Below the pieces are notes generated by a model. It was not told the origin of the DNA and searched no databases. It was given only the letters and a program-made list of their open reading frames with translations. From positions 1 to 56,482 of the forward strand of contig CAKURH010000006.1 of NCBI GenBank assembly GCA_934675625.1: a stretch of DNA of 56,482 nt. Direction: 5' to 3'. The translations under genes were made by a program, and so were the position numbers. This stretch comes from an uncultured Kiritimatiellota bacterium. GTDB taxonomy: Bacteria; Verrucomicrobiota; Kiritimatiellia; RFP12; UBA1067. This document shows positions 11,601 through 21,434 of the stretch, one piece after another (positions within the stretch are counted from its first letter, which is position 1; the number at the start of each line of letters is the position of its first letter).

Positions 11601-14600
11601 TTACGTGATGACGGAAGACCTCAATGCCGACGGCGTCAAGTGGTGTGCGTTCTACACCAAGGCCGAACCGGAGATCATCATGATCGCGAACGCGGCGCCG
11701 GAGATTCTCCGCCCGTCCGATGCCGAGGCGGCCTACACGAACATGAACGCGAGCGCCAATACGCCGTATGCGATCAACTACGCCTGCTCGGACGTCGCGG
11801 CTGACCTCACGGCCGGCGTCAAGGTCGAGATTTCGATCGACGGCATTCTGGCGACTACAGAGACTGTCACGAACACCGCGATGCAGACCTATTCGGCCGA
11901 GTTCGATGGCGAGGGCGCACACGTGGTCGAGATCGTCTTCACCGACAAGGAGGGTGAGCCGGCGCGGCGGACGCTTTACTACTACGTCCGGCCGTCGAAG
12001 CGGCTCCAGCTCCGCGCGCACGGGCCGGCCAACGGCGTCGCGGGCGGGAACTCCGAACGCTACAGCGATGCGCCGGGTCTTGGCGCGGGCGCGGTCTTCG
12101 CGGGGAGTGCCGGGCCGCAGAAGGTCGAGAAGTTCGTCCACACCTACTCCTTCGGCGAGACGGAGAAGTCCGCGACGGCCTATGCCCGCGGCTACAAGGC
12201 GGACGGATCGTACGATAACGGTTCGCAGCCGCAGAGCAAAGGCATTGACAGCAACGGCAACTGGTCGAAGGGCGCAACGATCGCGGCCGACGGCTACTAC
12301 AACTACACGCTCCAGCACAAGTGGGGTCTTCAGGGCTATGACAGCTTCGTCTACGCCTGGGTCTGCAACAACGACTCGGCGTCTTCGGGCGGCGACTCGG
12401 GCAGCGGCCAGACGACGACGTTCAAGCTGAACGTCGGCGAAGAGGGCGAGACCGTCCTCTCCCTGCCGGACAGCAACAACAACCAGAACAGCGGTTCGGG
12501 CACGAGCACGGCCTCCTACCCGATGCAATATTGGGAGGCGGTCTTCTCCCGCGAATACCTGCCGGCGGACAACGCGGGCGACATCAACCAGGACGGCATT
12601 CCGGATCTCGTCGTGAAGAAGTTTGGTTTCGGCGTCATCGACACGCAGACCTTCCAGCTCACTGGCGACGACCTCGAGGACCTGTCCGCCTTCAACGAGG
12701 ACGAGGACTACTTGCCGGCAGCCGACAACTCGATCTACGGGTCGCTGATTCCCGGCCTGAAGGACGACTGGTCGTCTCCGTTCACGGCCGATCTCGAGAT
12801 CCGCGGCTACGGCAACGGCTTGAACGACGCGCTGGAGCAGCTGGGCCTGAACCACACGCCCGTGCGCGTCTACGAAGACCCGATGACCTGCCCGACCTCG
12901 ACGCTCAGCCGTGTCGAATGGCTCGCGTGGACGGAATACGCGGCGGCGAACGGCCTGGACGCGACGGATTCCGAGAACTGGTCGAAGTGGTCGCCGGAGC
13001 GCCCGACTGACCCGACGAAGGAGGACACCGACGGCGACGGCTTTACCGATGGCTACGAGTATTACTACTGGTATCTTGCGCATGTCGGCTACATTGATGC
13101 GTACGGCAACCACAAGTACCTGACGGGCCGCCGCTACGACCCGAAGAATCCGGGGCAGGGCACGCTCATCACGTCGGAGGATATCGCCGAGATCATGGAT
13201 CCGCGCGCGAAGTATACGGGTTCCGACTCCGAGACGCGCGACACCGACAACGACGGTCTTCCCGACAAGCTGGAGTTTGAACTTGGCACGAATCCGTTCG
13301 ACTTTGACACGGACGGTGACGGGTTGCCGGACGGATGGGAGGTCATGATTGCCGGCCTTGACCCGCTCATGGCCCAGAGCTATGCCGACGGCCTCTCCGA
13401 CACGGAGCGCAACACCGACGGTGACGCGATGGCGATCAGCTCCTACAAGCTGGAGCAGCTTGAGAAGCCGGTGCCGGTCAACTACGAGCACGCCAAGCGC
13501 TGGACGTTCGCCGTCATCGACGCGAACGGTGACACGGACGGCGTCCAGTGGTACGCGATGACGACCGCGCCGACGCTGGACGTGCGCGAGACTTACGCGG
13601 GCGGCTATCAGGTCTCGGCTGTCGTGGACGGCGCGACCGCCACGTTCTTCGCCGAGACCGAGCCGACGGTGGCGACGGACGGTTTCGTCTCGCGCCTCGC
13701 AGTCTCCACGAAGCTGCGGACGCTCGTCACGTGGAAGCCGGATGGCACCACGGAGGAGAAGGCGCTCGGCTACCCCTACACGTTGCCTGTCGGTACGCGC
13801 GTGAGCGTCACGCCGCTGGCGGAAGAGGTCAAGGCCTACAAGATCGCGGCGGCGGTTGATGCCCAGGACGCCAACGCCTGCTGGATCTACGGTCGTGGCA
13901 CGGCGCGGACGCAGCTCGGCGAGGTCGCCGAGACGGCGGCGGAATACGGCTGCCTCGCGTTGGCGCGTCAGCTTGTGGTCGCGGCGGATGCCGAGGTTGT
14001 CGCGCTGCCGAGCGACGAACGCGATGTCGCATTCCTCCACTTCCTCTGCTATCAGGAGTTCGGCTTCGATCCGCGCACGGCGTGGAACCCGAATGATCCG
14101 GTCGCCAAGCGCTGGGGCAAGGCCGCGAATGGCGAATCCGTCGAGGGCATTGTCGTCGTCGGTCGCGGCGGCTACACGGGCGCACCGGCCCGGACGCGCG
14201 AATACGCGAACTACGACGAGTTCCTCGTGAGTTCCTTCTTCTGGAACAACGAAGGCGGTCAGCCGGGCTGCGTGACTTACGTGACGGACAACAAGGCACC
14301 TCTTTGGGCTCGCATTTGGGGCGCGCTGACGACGAATCCGCAGGGCCCGAACGATGCGGAGAAAACCTCGACGGATCACTACTACGGCCGCAGCTCGACG
14401 AACGGCGCCGACACGGACGGCGATGGCGTGCCGGACGGCTGGGAACTCTACGTGATGGCCGGCCCGAAGAAGGACGGAGCCTACGTCTTCGCGCCGCCTT
14501 ACGACAGCTTCACGCCCGCGTTGTCCAGTGTGGCGATGGAAGAGAGTTCACTTTCGCCGTTCATCGCCTCGGCGAAGTCGAACGACACGAACAACCAGAT

Positions 14601-17600
14601 CTTCCTCGGCGGTGAGGAGAATGACGACGGGCTCAACGAGTTCCAGGAATTCGCGGGCACCGATACGATGGCCTATTATGCCGACTACTCGACGACCGTC
14701 AAGCATGACGGCGAGTGGACGTGGTTCAACAAGTTCTTCCCGACCGACCCGTGGCGCGCTGACACGGACGGTGACGGGCTTAAGGACGGCGAGGAACAGA
14801 AGCAGTTCGCCTATGGCACGCCCGAAGACGACGGCACGAGCCGGTGCATCGCGGGCGGTGGCCTCAACCCCTGCTCGGTCGACACCGACTGTGACGGCCT
14901 TCCCGACGGCTGGGAGGCGCAGTTCGCGGGCACGCCGGGCTCGGTCGTCGAGGGCGAGCAGAAACTCGGCCTGCGGGATGGCATGGACGGCACGGTTAAG
15001 GATGCCTACACGACACCCGCCTACACGACGCTCGGCAGCGCCGATGAGGGCCGCGTCAACCGCGACTATGACCATGACGGTTTGGAGAACTGGCAGGAGT
15101 ATCTGACGGGTACGATGCGCTGCTGGCGCTACGATGACCCAGTGAGCCCGCTGACCTATCTGCCGTCCGACTACTACTATACGGTCGATGCCGCGACGGG
15201 CGCGGCGGCGTTCGATGCTGAGGCGGCGGCCCGGAGACTGCATGCGGACGGTCTGCTCGACAGTGACGACGTGAACGAGTTCTGGTACAAGACGCTCGTG
15301 GACGCCTCCAGCAAGATCTACAACCCGCACCTCGTGATGGACACAGGATCGGGCGCGCAGTACTTCTCGCGGCTGACGAATGTCTGGGATGCCGCGTATC
15401 TGGACGTGGTGATGTCCGGCGGGAAGGCGACGGGGGCCTACTACTGGTTCTACGACCGCATTGACGGCAACCTGCTCAAGGACACGTGGGGCATGGCTTG
15501 GGCGGAGCTCCTGGGCGACAAGCCGTCGGGCATCAGCTACGTGCCGAATAAGTATGCGAGCTGCTCGCCGATCGACCCCGACTCCGACCGCGATGGCATG
15601 GACGACTACTACGAGGTCTTCCATGGCCTCAACCCGCTCCTTGGCGAATCGGGCGTCGAAGGCCTGTGGTGGTCGGTGAACGGCAGTGGCACTCGGAACG
15701 AGTCGTCGGGTGCTTGCGACCTGGTCTACGACTCGCTTTACGCGAAAAACGCGAAAGTGCCTCAGGCGTGGGGCACGGGCGACTCTGCTGGTAACTTCAA
15801 GAACTTCTGGCAGCGCAAGGTCGCTGACGCTGCGTGGACGGGCAAGAAGCCGCGCGGAAACGGTTTCGACTTCGAGGTTTTCCCGTGGCTGAACGGCCTC
15901 GTGGGTGCCGACCCCGACGGCGATGGCCTCCGCAACCAGGAAGAGGCAATCATGCCGCTCGTCAATCCGACAGCCGTCTGGCATCACACGGATCCGACGC
16001 CGCTGTGGATGACCGATTCGAGCTACTCGAATTCGCTCGTGCGCATGAACTACCGGCTGCCGACGCGTGAGGACGTGATTCCGTTGACGGCGAAAGACTT
16101 CACCTACAATGGGCAGACGTATCTCTTCAGCGACTTTGACGGGTTCGTGGCGTCCACGGCGGGCGAGGCGTTCGCGGTCTACAATCCCGACGCCTGGGAT
16201 CTCGTCGGCGCGTCCGGCCTGATGAACTGGATTGCCTCCTTTGAGGAGAACGAGGGCTTCGATTCCGACCATGACGGCATCGCCGATCGCGACGAGCTGG
16301 GCGGCAAGTATCGTGTCGCGACGGATCCGCTCGACGCCGACTCGCCGTGTCGCCGTCAGGCGATGTACTTCCAGGGTCCGGCGAAGCCGTCGCTCCTGCA
16401 GACGATGCCGTTCGTGCGTGAATATCACCCGGACAGGTCGGGCAGCAAGTATCCCGATGACCTCTCCTTCCTCCAGTACACGGTCGAATGTTGGGTCAAG
16501 GCCGAGTCCTTGGACGACTCGACCGTCATCGAGCGTGCGGTCTACGTGGATCCGTCGAATCCGGATGACCGCGAGTACATCCGCTGCAACTTCCGAATCG
16601 GCATCAAGAGCGGCCAGTGGTACACGCTGTTCGACCCGAATGACACGACAAAGGAGTCGGTCGAGGTGCAGGGCAGTGCGGTGACGACGGCGTGGACGCA
16701 TCTTGCGGCGACGTATGACGCGCAAAAGCTTGTCTTCTACGTCAACGGCAAGGCCGTCGGTTACGCCAATTCGGGACTTCAGCCGACCTATGGCTCGTCC
16801 GCCGTCGTGGCGAACGGCTTTGCCGGCACGCATACGCGGCCCGGCATGGGCTACTGGCATGACCGCGAGTATGCGCTTCATGCGATTGTCCTTGGCGCGA
16901 GCGTGAAGACGTTCCAGCAGGGGGCGACCGGAGCCTCGGCTCTCGACGTCACGCGTGGCGTGGGCTGGAATGGCTACACGGGCTTCTTCAAGGGCTACAT
17001 CGATGAAGTCCGCATTTGGGACGGCGCGCGCACGGCGACCGAGATCGAGGCGACGCGCATGAGCCGCTTCTCGTCGACGGAAGCGATCTCGAACCGCGCG
17101 GCGTTCTTCACCGAATGGTGCAAGGGCGGCGTGTCCGACGATTACCGTGGGCGCTATGCGAAGGACGGCAACGGCAATCCCTATGAGCTTCCGGCGGAGC
17201 TGCGCTTCCACTGGGCGTTCGACTCGCTCTTTGGCGCGGCGAGCGAGGAGGCGGTCGCGAAGGCCCCAGCGGGCTTCAACTACCTCGGCGAGAACGCGGA
17301 CGGCGACGGCGGGCGTGCGCTCCGTTCGCGTCCGGAGGGCTACGGCATCGCGTGGTGGCAGAACGTGCTTGCGGGCTACACGGCGACGGTCTACAGCGAC
17401 CCGGCCTGGATCTGCTGGGTGCCGAACACGGTCACGCACCTGCCGCGCTATGACGGCACGACGCTTGACTCCACGTATTGGAGCGAAGACTACGCGGGCA
17501 CGGATGCGGGCACGTACAAGTTCGCGCGCACGGCCGAGCCGGTCTCGTTTTGGACGCAGTATCGCCGCCGTGGCTTGACGTCGAGCGATCTGAAGTATGG

Positions 17601-20600
17601 CACGATGAGCAGTCGCCACCATTTCGTGACGGCGCTCGACAGCGAGACGGGTTCGCAGTTGGGAACGCTCTTCGCGTTCACGGGACGGCATCTCAACCAG
17701 ATGGGCGATGACCTGCTCGCGCTCGGCGGCGCCTACGCGAAGCACATCGATGACCTCTGGGACACCCAGGGCTCGTCCTCGAACTGGGAGATTGCCGGAA
17801 CCGATTCGGACGGCGACGGTCTGCCGGATTGGTGGGAGAACTATGCCGAAGACCACTACCGCGATGATGCGGTCACGGGAACGGGCGGAATCGGCTGGGA
17901 CACGATGGTGCGTTGGCCCGACCAGAACGGCACGCTGATGACGGCTGGCGAGGCGTATCTGCGCGACTTGGCGCGCGGTTACCATGGCGACAAGGACGGC
18001 GACTTGGTTGAGGACGACGCGGACGGCGACTTCCGCCAGCGTTATGACCTCAACGGCAACGGCCTGCCCGACTGGTGGGAGGAGCTCTACGGTCTCCAGA
18101 ACGAGTCCGGACTCGACGACCATGACAACGACGGACTCCCGAACTACGTCGAGTATCTGCTCTCCGAGGTGTTCTCGAAGCTGGGCAAGACGTTCGACCC
18201 GACGCGCGCCGATTCGGTCGAGGCGGGCGTACCCGACTACTTCTTCAAGGTCGGCGACCTCTACGTCGGCGAGATCTTCACCGACCACGACCTCGTGGAC
18301 GACGTCTGGGAAGACCTCTATGCGGACGGCTATGCCTCGCGCAGCGTCTACGATCCGTATGCGGACGTCGACGGCGACGGCTGGTCGAACCGCAGCGAAG
18401 TGCGCTACGCGAAGCAGTGCATGCCGATTGCGGGCGATGGGCAGTCGCATTATTCGGGCGCGGACGGCCTTGTGGCGGACTACCCGATTCCGACGATTGC
18501 GCTTTCCGTCAACTATGCGGGGCAGCGCAAGGATGCGGTCGAGAAGGCGCCGCTCGTCATCCAGCTGCACACGAACACGAACATGAACCGTGGGGCGGAT
18601 GCCGTCTACAACATCGGGGCCATCTCGTCGGGCAGCAGTTCGTCGAGCAGCAGTTCCTCGTCTGATGCCAGTGTCAAGTCCTATCGGGTGCTGGGCAAGT
18701 GGTCAGACCGTCACGCGATTGGCACGCTGACGCCGGGCTACATCAACAAGAATTCGCTTGAGCTCCAGTATTGCTACGATCCGTCGGGCGAGAACTACAG
18801 CTGGACGATCGGCGGGCAGACGAACTATGCGAATTCGGTGATCAAGCGCGGCACGTTGGCCGAATACGAGGCGGACAGGATCAAGTACGGCTCGTCGAAC
18901 GTGGCGTTGATTACGCGCGACACGGGGTACATGACCCTTCTTGGCCTTGAGGTGCGGACGGAGGCGGACAACAGGACCGCGACGTGGGTGCGCGTCAACA
19001 AGTCCGACACGCCGTTGGGCACGATCGACTTGGTGACGGGCGCGTTCGACATTGACCTCGGCGGTCTCAAGGGCCAGTATGTTATCAATGCCACGAATGA
19101 CAGCGACTACATTTCGCTGGAGGATCAGTCCTTCCGCATCGCCTACACGGCGAACGAGGCGGTGGGCATTCCGCGCAAGCTCTACTTGGGCCAGGCGGAT
19201 TCCGGCCATGTCCGCGAGGGTCTGAACACGATCATCGCCTTTGCAGACCTGAACGGCGACGGCGCCTACACGGCGGGCGAGCCCTACGGCTGCGTCACGG
19301 GCGTGGACGTTTCGTGGAAGGGCACGTCGGTCGATCTCATGCTGACCGACACGACGCCGGTCTTCGCGCGCGTCGATCCGATCACGGGCGACAACGACCG
19401 TCAGGTGCTCTACGGCAATACAAGCGGCAACTACACGAACATCACGACCGAGGCGACGCCGAGCGGTGGCGTCTACAACCGCATTCGCGTTGTGCGGCAT
19501 CTCCTGATCGGAACGAAGGGTACGGCTTTGGTCAGCAGCTTAGGGACGGGATTGCGTCGTGTCCTCTTTGACCAGCAGGTCAGTGCGGACGTGAACCCGT
19601 GGATTACGGAGGCCAACATCCTTGCTTCTGGTGCGCTGGACGTTGACTGGGCGCATCTCTATGACGACATCGTCAGCAAGATCGATGCGACAGGATCGAT
19701 TCCGGTGGCGGGCAGCACGACCACGAAATACGTGATTGGCGACTTGCTCGGCGTGGCCTATCGCCTTGTCATCGGCAACGAGGACGTTGATTCCGGCTCC
19801 GCGACGAGCAACATGTCGACGGTGATGCCGGTGCGCTGGTTCGATTCGACGCGCAATCTGCCCGTGCCGGTCTCGAGCGGCAGCGGCAACGGCGTCGTGA
19901 AGCTGGGCCAGCCGACGTTCAAGTGGCGGATGCCCTATGACGCCAACGGCTACACGGCGTTCAAGGTCAAGATCCAGAGCGCGTCGGGCTCGTCGTTCAG
20001 CTGGACGAGCGACTTCCTGCGGATGCCGGCGGCGGACGTGGACAACGTCTACACGTGGGCGGCGCCGGTGTTCGTCGGCGACCGTCCGGCGGGCGCGACG
20101 GGCATTTTCGAGAACAACACGACCTACACGTGGTCGGTCTCGGCCTATAACGCGAAGTTCAAGAACGACAGCTTCGTCACGGGCGGCACGTTCCGCATGG
20201 GCGTGCAGACGAACGGCTACGACATCGGCAGCATCGCGACATCCGTCCGCTACTACGGCCCGGCGGCCGTCACAAATGATGCGAATGCGCTCATCCGCGT
20301 GCGGGCCTACACGTCGCCCGACTTCACGGGCGCGCCGGTCTCCGGCGGCTTCGTCGACAAGTCGGTGACGGACGGCGGCGTCAACTGCCGCATCCTCGGC
20401 CTCCCGAAGGGCGACTACTACCTGCAGGCGTTCGTGGACTCGAACGGCAACGGCGTGTGGGACAAGTGGGAGTCGATGGGCTACTTCTGTCAGCGCAATG
20501 GCTCGACGGCCGACTACCTCGACCCGGTGGCGGTTTCGGTCGGCGGTAGCGTGGGCGCGAGCGAGGCGGTGACGATCTACCTCGAAGACGCCGACACCGA

Positions 20601-21219
20601 CGGCGACAACCTGCCGGATGCTTGGGAATACGTGACCGCGACGGCGGCGCAGCGCGCGAACGGCACGTTCCTGGCGGCCAAGGGCGTGGATCGCCTGACC
20701 CTGTCGGGCGCGGGCGAGATTGCCATCGACAGTCTGCTGACCAGCAACCTGCTCTTTGAGGTCAACCGCGCGAACGTGCCGACGGCGGGCCTGGCGAGTG
20801 ACATCCGGAATGCCTTCCTCTCGTCCGCCTCCTTCGCGGCGCTGGCGATGGGCATTCCGCCGAACCTGACGGTCGATCCGGTGACGGGCGAACTCTGCCA
20901 GAACCCGACCGTCGAGGACGGCACGCTGGTCATCTCCGGCATGGCGTTCGACGCGGCGGCGGGCGCGGTCGAGCTGACGGTTGCGGGCGCGGTCACGGTG
21001 CCGACGGAGGCAGCCGCCTCGGCGGTCTACCGTGTCAAGGTCGGCTCGACGGTGACGGTGAAGGTGCTTCACACGGCGACGCTGGCGGGCGCGTGGCAGA
21101 CGGTTGCGACGGAGGCGGTGACGGTCTCGGGCGACAGCCTGAAGTCGGGCGTCATCTGCATCAAGATGCCCGACGTCGAGGCGACCGGCGGCTTCTTCAA
21201 GGTCGAAATCGAACAGTAA
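8665..21219 (+). CDS. Giant secreted protein with thrombospondin type 3-like repeats and LamG-like domain (4184 aa)
   Basis: I start at ATG 8665, which gives a clean signal peptide (MNISKRL, then a hydrophobic stretch, then A-x-A near residue 25); an upstream GTG at 8647 overlaps the previous stop and is less likely. The N-terminal third has Calx-beta/PKD-looking beta domains. From about 12.58 to 18.4 kb there are at least a dozen calcium-binding motifs of the D-x-D-x-D-G-x-x-D-G-W-E type (for example DTDGDGLPDGWE near 13.31 kb), with another near 20.59 kb. A LamG/concanavalin-like domain lies at about 16.45-17.06 kb (Y-T-V-E-C-W-V, F-Y-V-N-G-K, Y-I-D-E-V-R-I-W). A Ser run is encoded at about 18.63-18.67 kb. 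The C-terminus ends in a beta segment with W-Q-T-V and F-F-K-V-E. Probably a Ca2+-stabilised surface adhesin or glycan-binding protein (inference). Confidence 0.9.
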   Translation: MNISKRLSILTLALAAFAAAPTEAATGDIVEIRAVDDTANLMVFGSARNAGNTYLCSANHPLSAGDKLYIRVRMLVRNYDAVRRGIEDPKVWTFKNGALGGSLLNRPKLGLYMGQDRAPAYAELSDFGPQPWQQSGTLVTDDLGNADTGCRYYTDFYFCYTVQAGDLSLPVRLLNASGTGPADNSDTDAAYYLLNCQTDSQYFVLSDSDGNVANFFYGADVLPSGVDWPVGDATTAGPVRNYDLAAEGAFVKTIDFDSGDPSLTGYWREVYEGLGPDTIPSLIVVGGENAEATVVYLWSSDETKVELAASGDNTIVTTSDGRHLLRVPVPVGASSVTFTMRGATGAAEGDEAEIFMSPVANAVYRPTGELAGVTVSRLVRVGAPREPTVRIFINAQDKVSDTKVAGPEYAICENQLILTVAPTCPDPITVRIKAAVNTDDTLSTLADIFDQNILRIASAAFGGNPLDQKVSEVVIPAGTSTLPLNLYLLGATSKTHTQGVTFSLEKVAGPTSAQVPTDSNCTLYIRRTSKPVIAASTPEFTVGETLGTIEIGSGTEREFALEIEDTYKNLHDTATGYTFTWKIEGEEVEPADGIIMDEDDGLFKASATFYTVTSGKELTLQVTAPNGTKSDVVKYWLIVNDGKYTTIARTDSRLVFCEGEETRIKLGLTQAYSGTGYIFLSADDPTQLTFIDSPLTTEGAQITRGTTEVATERVVRFLDGGKDLSLKAVLCSQNDPSRPVTTFGSGTIEFTVTNRPPQVMSVTAAGQYRSADQNGQALPDAISRGVVKTFSVVVDDVDADLNATGADAMTVKWVIDGTPHEVTHDESATFSVQHTFANEKDNALVQVFVKDKDMTAYPSVPNFSFTAKIKDTPRVTIAPSASMFVEKDKNVSTITVGLTEAASAPIMVRFTVSQTSAADGGYLKIRTQDGSVAAAMDADGNEIPGAYDLTFGAGVLQKILIVSDMDGTIETQAGLDLNAYVMTEDLNADGVKWCAFYTKAEPEIIMIANAAPEILRPSDAEAAYTNMNASANTPYAINYACSDVAADLTAGVKVEISIDGILATTETVTNTAMQTYSAEFDGEGAHVVEIVFTDKEGEPARRTLYYYVRPSKRLQLRAHGPANGVAGGNSERYSDAPGLGAGAVFAGSAGPQKVEKFVHTYSFGETEKSATAYARGYKADGSYDNGSQPQSKGIDSNGNWSKGATIAADGYYNYTLQHKWGLQGYDSFVYAWVCNNDSASSGGDSGSGQTTTFKLNVGEEGETVLSLPDSNNNQNSGSGTSTASYPMQYWEAVFSREYLPADNAGDINQDGIPDLVVKKFGFGVIDTQTFQLTGDDLEDLSAFNEDEDYLPAADNSIYGSLIPGLKDDWSSPFTADLEIRGYGNGLNDALEQLGLNHTPVRVYEDPMTCPTSTLSRVEWLAWTEYAAANGLDATDSENWSKWSPERPTDPTKEDTDGDGFTDGYEYYYWYLAHVGYIDAYGNHKYLTGRRYDPKNPGQGTLITSEDIAEIMDPRAKYTGSDSETRDTDNDGLPDKLEFELGTNPFDFDTDGDGLPDGWEVMIAGLDPLMAQSYADGLSDTERNTDGDAMAISSYKLEQLEKPVPVNYEHAKRWTFAVIDANGDTDGVQWYAMTTAPTLDVRETYAGGYQVSAVVDGATATFFAETEPTVATDGFVSRLAVSTKLRTLVTWKPDGTTEEKALGYPYTLPVGTRVSVTPLAEEVKAYKIAAAVDAQDANACWIYGRGTARTQLGEVAETAAEYGCLALARQLVVAADAEVVALPSDERDVAFLHFLCYQEFGFDPRTAWNPNDPVAKRWGKAANGESVEGIVVVGRGGYTGAPARTREYANYDEFLVSSFFWNNEGGQPGCVTYVTDNKAPLWARIWGALTTNPQGPNDAEKTSTDHYYGRSSTNGADTDGDGVPDGWELYVMAGPKKDGAYVFAPPYDSFTPALSSVAMEESSLSPFIASAKSNDTNNQIFLGGEENDDGLNEFQEFAGTDTMAYYADYSTTVKHDGEWTWFNKFFPTDPWRADTDGDGLKDGEEQKQFAYGTPEDDGTSRCIAGGGLNPCSVDTDCDGLPDGWEAQFAGTPGSVVEGEQKLGLRDGMDGTVKDAYTTPAYTTLGSADEGRVNRDYDHDGLENWQEYLTGTMRCWRYDDPVSPLTYLPSDYYYTVDAATGAAAFDAEAAARRLHADGLLDSDDVNEFWYKTLVDASSKIYNPHLVMDTGSGAQYFSRLTNVWDAAYLDVVMSGGKATGAYYWFYDRIDGNLLKDTWGMAWAELLGDKPSGISYVPNKYASCSPIDPDSDRDGMDDYYEVFHGLNPLLGESGVEGLWWSVNGSGTRNESSGACDLVYDSLYAKNAKVPQAWGTGDSAGNFKNFWQRKVADAAWTGKKPRGNGFDFEVFPWLNGLVGADPDGDGLRNQEEAIMPLVNPTAVWHHTDPTPLWMTDSSYSNSLVRMNYRLPTREDVIPLTAKDFTYNGQTYLFSDFDGFVASTAGEAFAVYNPDAWDLVGASGLMNWIASFEENEGFDSDHDGIADRDELGGKYRVATDPLDADSPCRRQAMYFQGPAKPSLLQTMPFVREYHPDRSGSKYPDDLSFLQYTVECWVKAESLDDSTVIERAVYVDPSNPDDREYIRCNFRIGIKSGQWYTLFDPNDTTKESVEVQGSAVTTAWTHLAATYDAQKLVFYVNGKAVGYANSGLQPTYGSSAVVANGFAGTHTRPGMGYWHDREYALHAIVLGASVKTFQQGATGASALDVTRGVGWNGYTGFFKGYIDEVRIWDGARTATEIEATRMSRFSSTEAISNRAAFFTEWCKGGVSDDYRGRYAKDGNGNPYELPAELRFHWAFDSLFGAASEEAVAKAPAGFNYLGENADGDGGRALRSRPEGYGIAWWQNVLAGYTATVYSDPAWICWVPNTVTHLPRYDGTTLDSTYWSEDYAGTDAGTYKFARTAEPVSFWTQYRRRGLTSSDLKYGTMSSRHHFVTALDSETGSQLGTLFAFTGRHLNQMGDDLLALGGAYAKHIDDLWDTQGSSSNWEIAGTDSDGDGLPDWWENYAEDHYRDDAVTGTGGIGWDTMVRWPDQNGTLMTAGEAYLRDLARGYHGDKDGDLVEDDADGDFRQRYDLNGNGLPDWWEELYGLQNESGLDDHDNDGLPNYVEYLLSEVFSKLGKTFDPTRADSVEAGVPDYFFKVGDLYVGEIFTDHDLVDDVWEDLYADGYASRSVYDPYADVDGDGWSNRSEVRYAKQCMPIAGDGQSHYSGADGLVADYPIPTIALSVNYAGQRKDAVEKAPLVIQLHTNTNMNRGADAVYNIGAISSGSSSSSSSSSSDASVKSYRVLGKWSDRHAIGTLTPGYINKNSLELQYCYDPSGENYSWTIGGQTNYANSVIKRGTLAEYEADRIKYGSSNVALITRDTGYMTLLGLEVRTEADNRTATWVRVNKSDTPLGTIDLVTGAFDIDLGGLKGQYVINATNDSDYISLEDQSFRIAYTANEAVGIPRKLYLGQADSGHVREGLNTIIAFADLNGDGAYTAGEPYGCVTGVDVSWKGTSVDLMLTDTTPVFARVDPITGDNDRQVLYGNTSGNYTNITTEATPSGGVYNRIRVVRHLLIGTKGTALVSSLGTGLRRVLFDQQVSADVNPWITEANILASGALDVDWAHLYDDIVSKIDATGSIPVAGSTTTKYVIGDLLGVAYRLVIGNEDVDSGSATSNMSTVMPVRWFDSTRNLPVPVSSGSGNGVVKLGQPTFKWRMPYDANGYTAFKVKIQSASGSSFSWTSDFLRMPAADVDNVYTWAAPVFVGDRPAGATGIFENNTTYTWSVSAYNAKFKNDSFVTGGTFRMGVQTNGYDIGSIATSVRYYGPAAVTNDANALIRVRAYTSPDFTGAPVSGGFVDKSVTDGGVNCRILGLPKGDYYLQAFVDSNGNGVWDKWESMGYFCQRNGSTADYLDPVAVSVGGSVGASEAVTIYLEDADTDGDNLPDAWEYVTATAAQRANGTFLAAKGVDRLTLSGAGEIAIDSLLTSNLLFEVNRANVPTAGLASDIRNAFLSSASFAALAMGIPPNLTVDPVTGELCQNPTVEDGTLVISGMAFDAAAGAVELTVAGAVTVPTEAAASAVYRVKVGSTVTVKVLHTATLAGAWQTVATEAVTVSGDSLKSGVICIKMPDVEATGGFFKVEIEQ

Positions 21220-21225
21220 ATGAAG

Positions 21226-21390
21226 TTAACTCCGATGATTAGAGCTTTCGCTACCGCTTCGCAGTCTTTTGCTGGCTTCGCAGAAGTCAGCCAGAGGGGA
21301 ATCGCTTTGCAGTCCGTTATCGGGGAATGGGTCTGCTTTCGGCAGCCTATTCAGCGGAGCGGTAGCGAGAGCCCTACGGATCGGAGTTAA
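21226..21390 (+). repeat. 165-bp element bounded by 33-nt imperfect inverted repeats
   Basis: The left arm (21226-21258, starting TTAACTCCGAT) is the near-perfect reverse complement of the right arm (21358-21390, ending ATCGGAGTTAA), with only a few mismatches. Between them are smaller hairpins, such as GCTGGCTT/AAGTCAGC and CTGC-TTTCG-GCAG. It fills the gap between the giant protein and ackA. It could be a MITE-like element, a structured ncRNA or leader, or a large terminator; no target-site duplication and no poly-U tail is visible. No second copy was seen in the window. Confidence 0.7.
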
Positions 21391-21434
21391 GTTGTCCCTA
21401 GAAAGAAGAATCGTTTAATGAGAAAGTTGGCTAA

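Noticed and set aside
8686..14379. Minus-strand open frame of 1897 codons, and similar ones at 14548-18570, 28250-32596 and 1875-3542
   Set aside because: They lie opposite strong plus-strand genes, are Arg/Val/His-rich shadows produced by the GC-rich codon bias, and have no domain or ribosome site.
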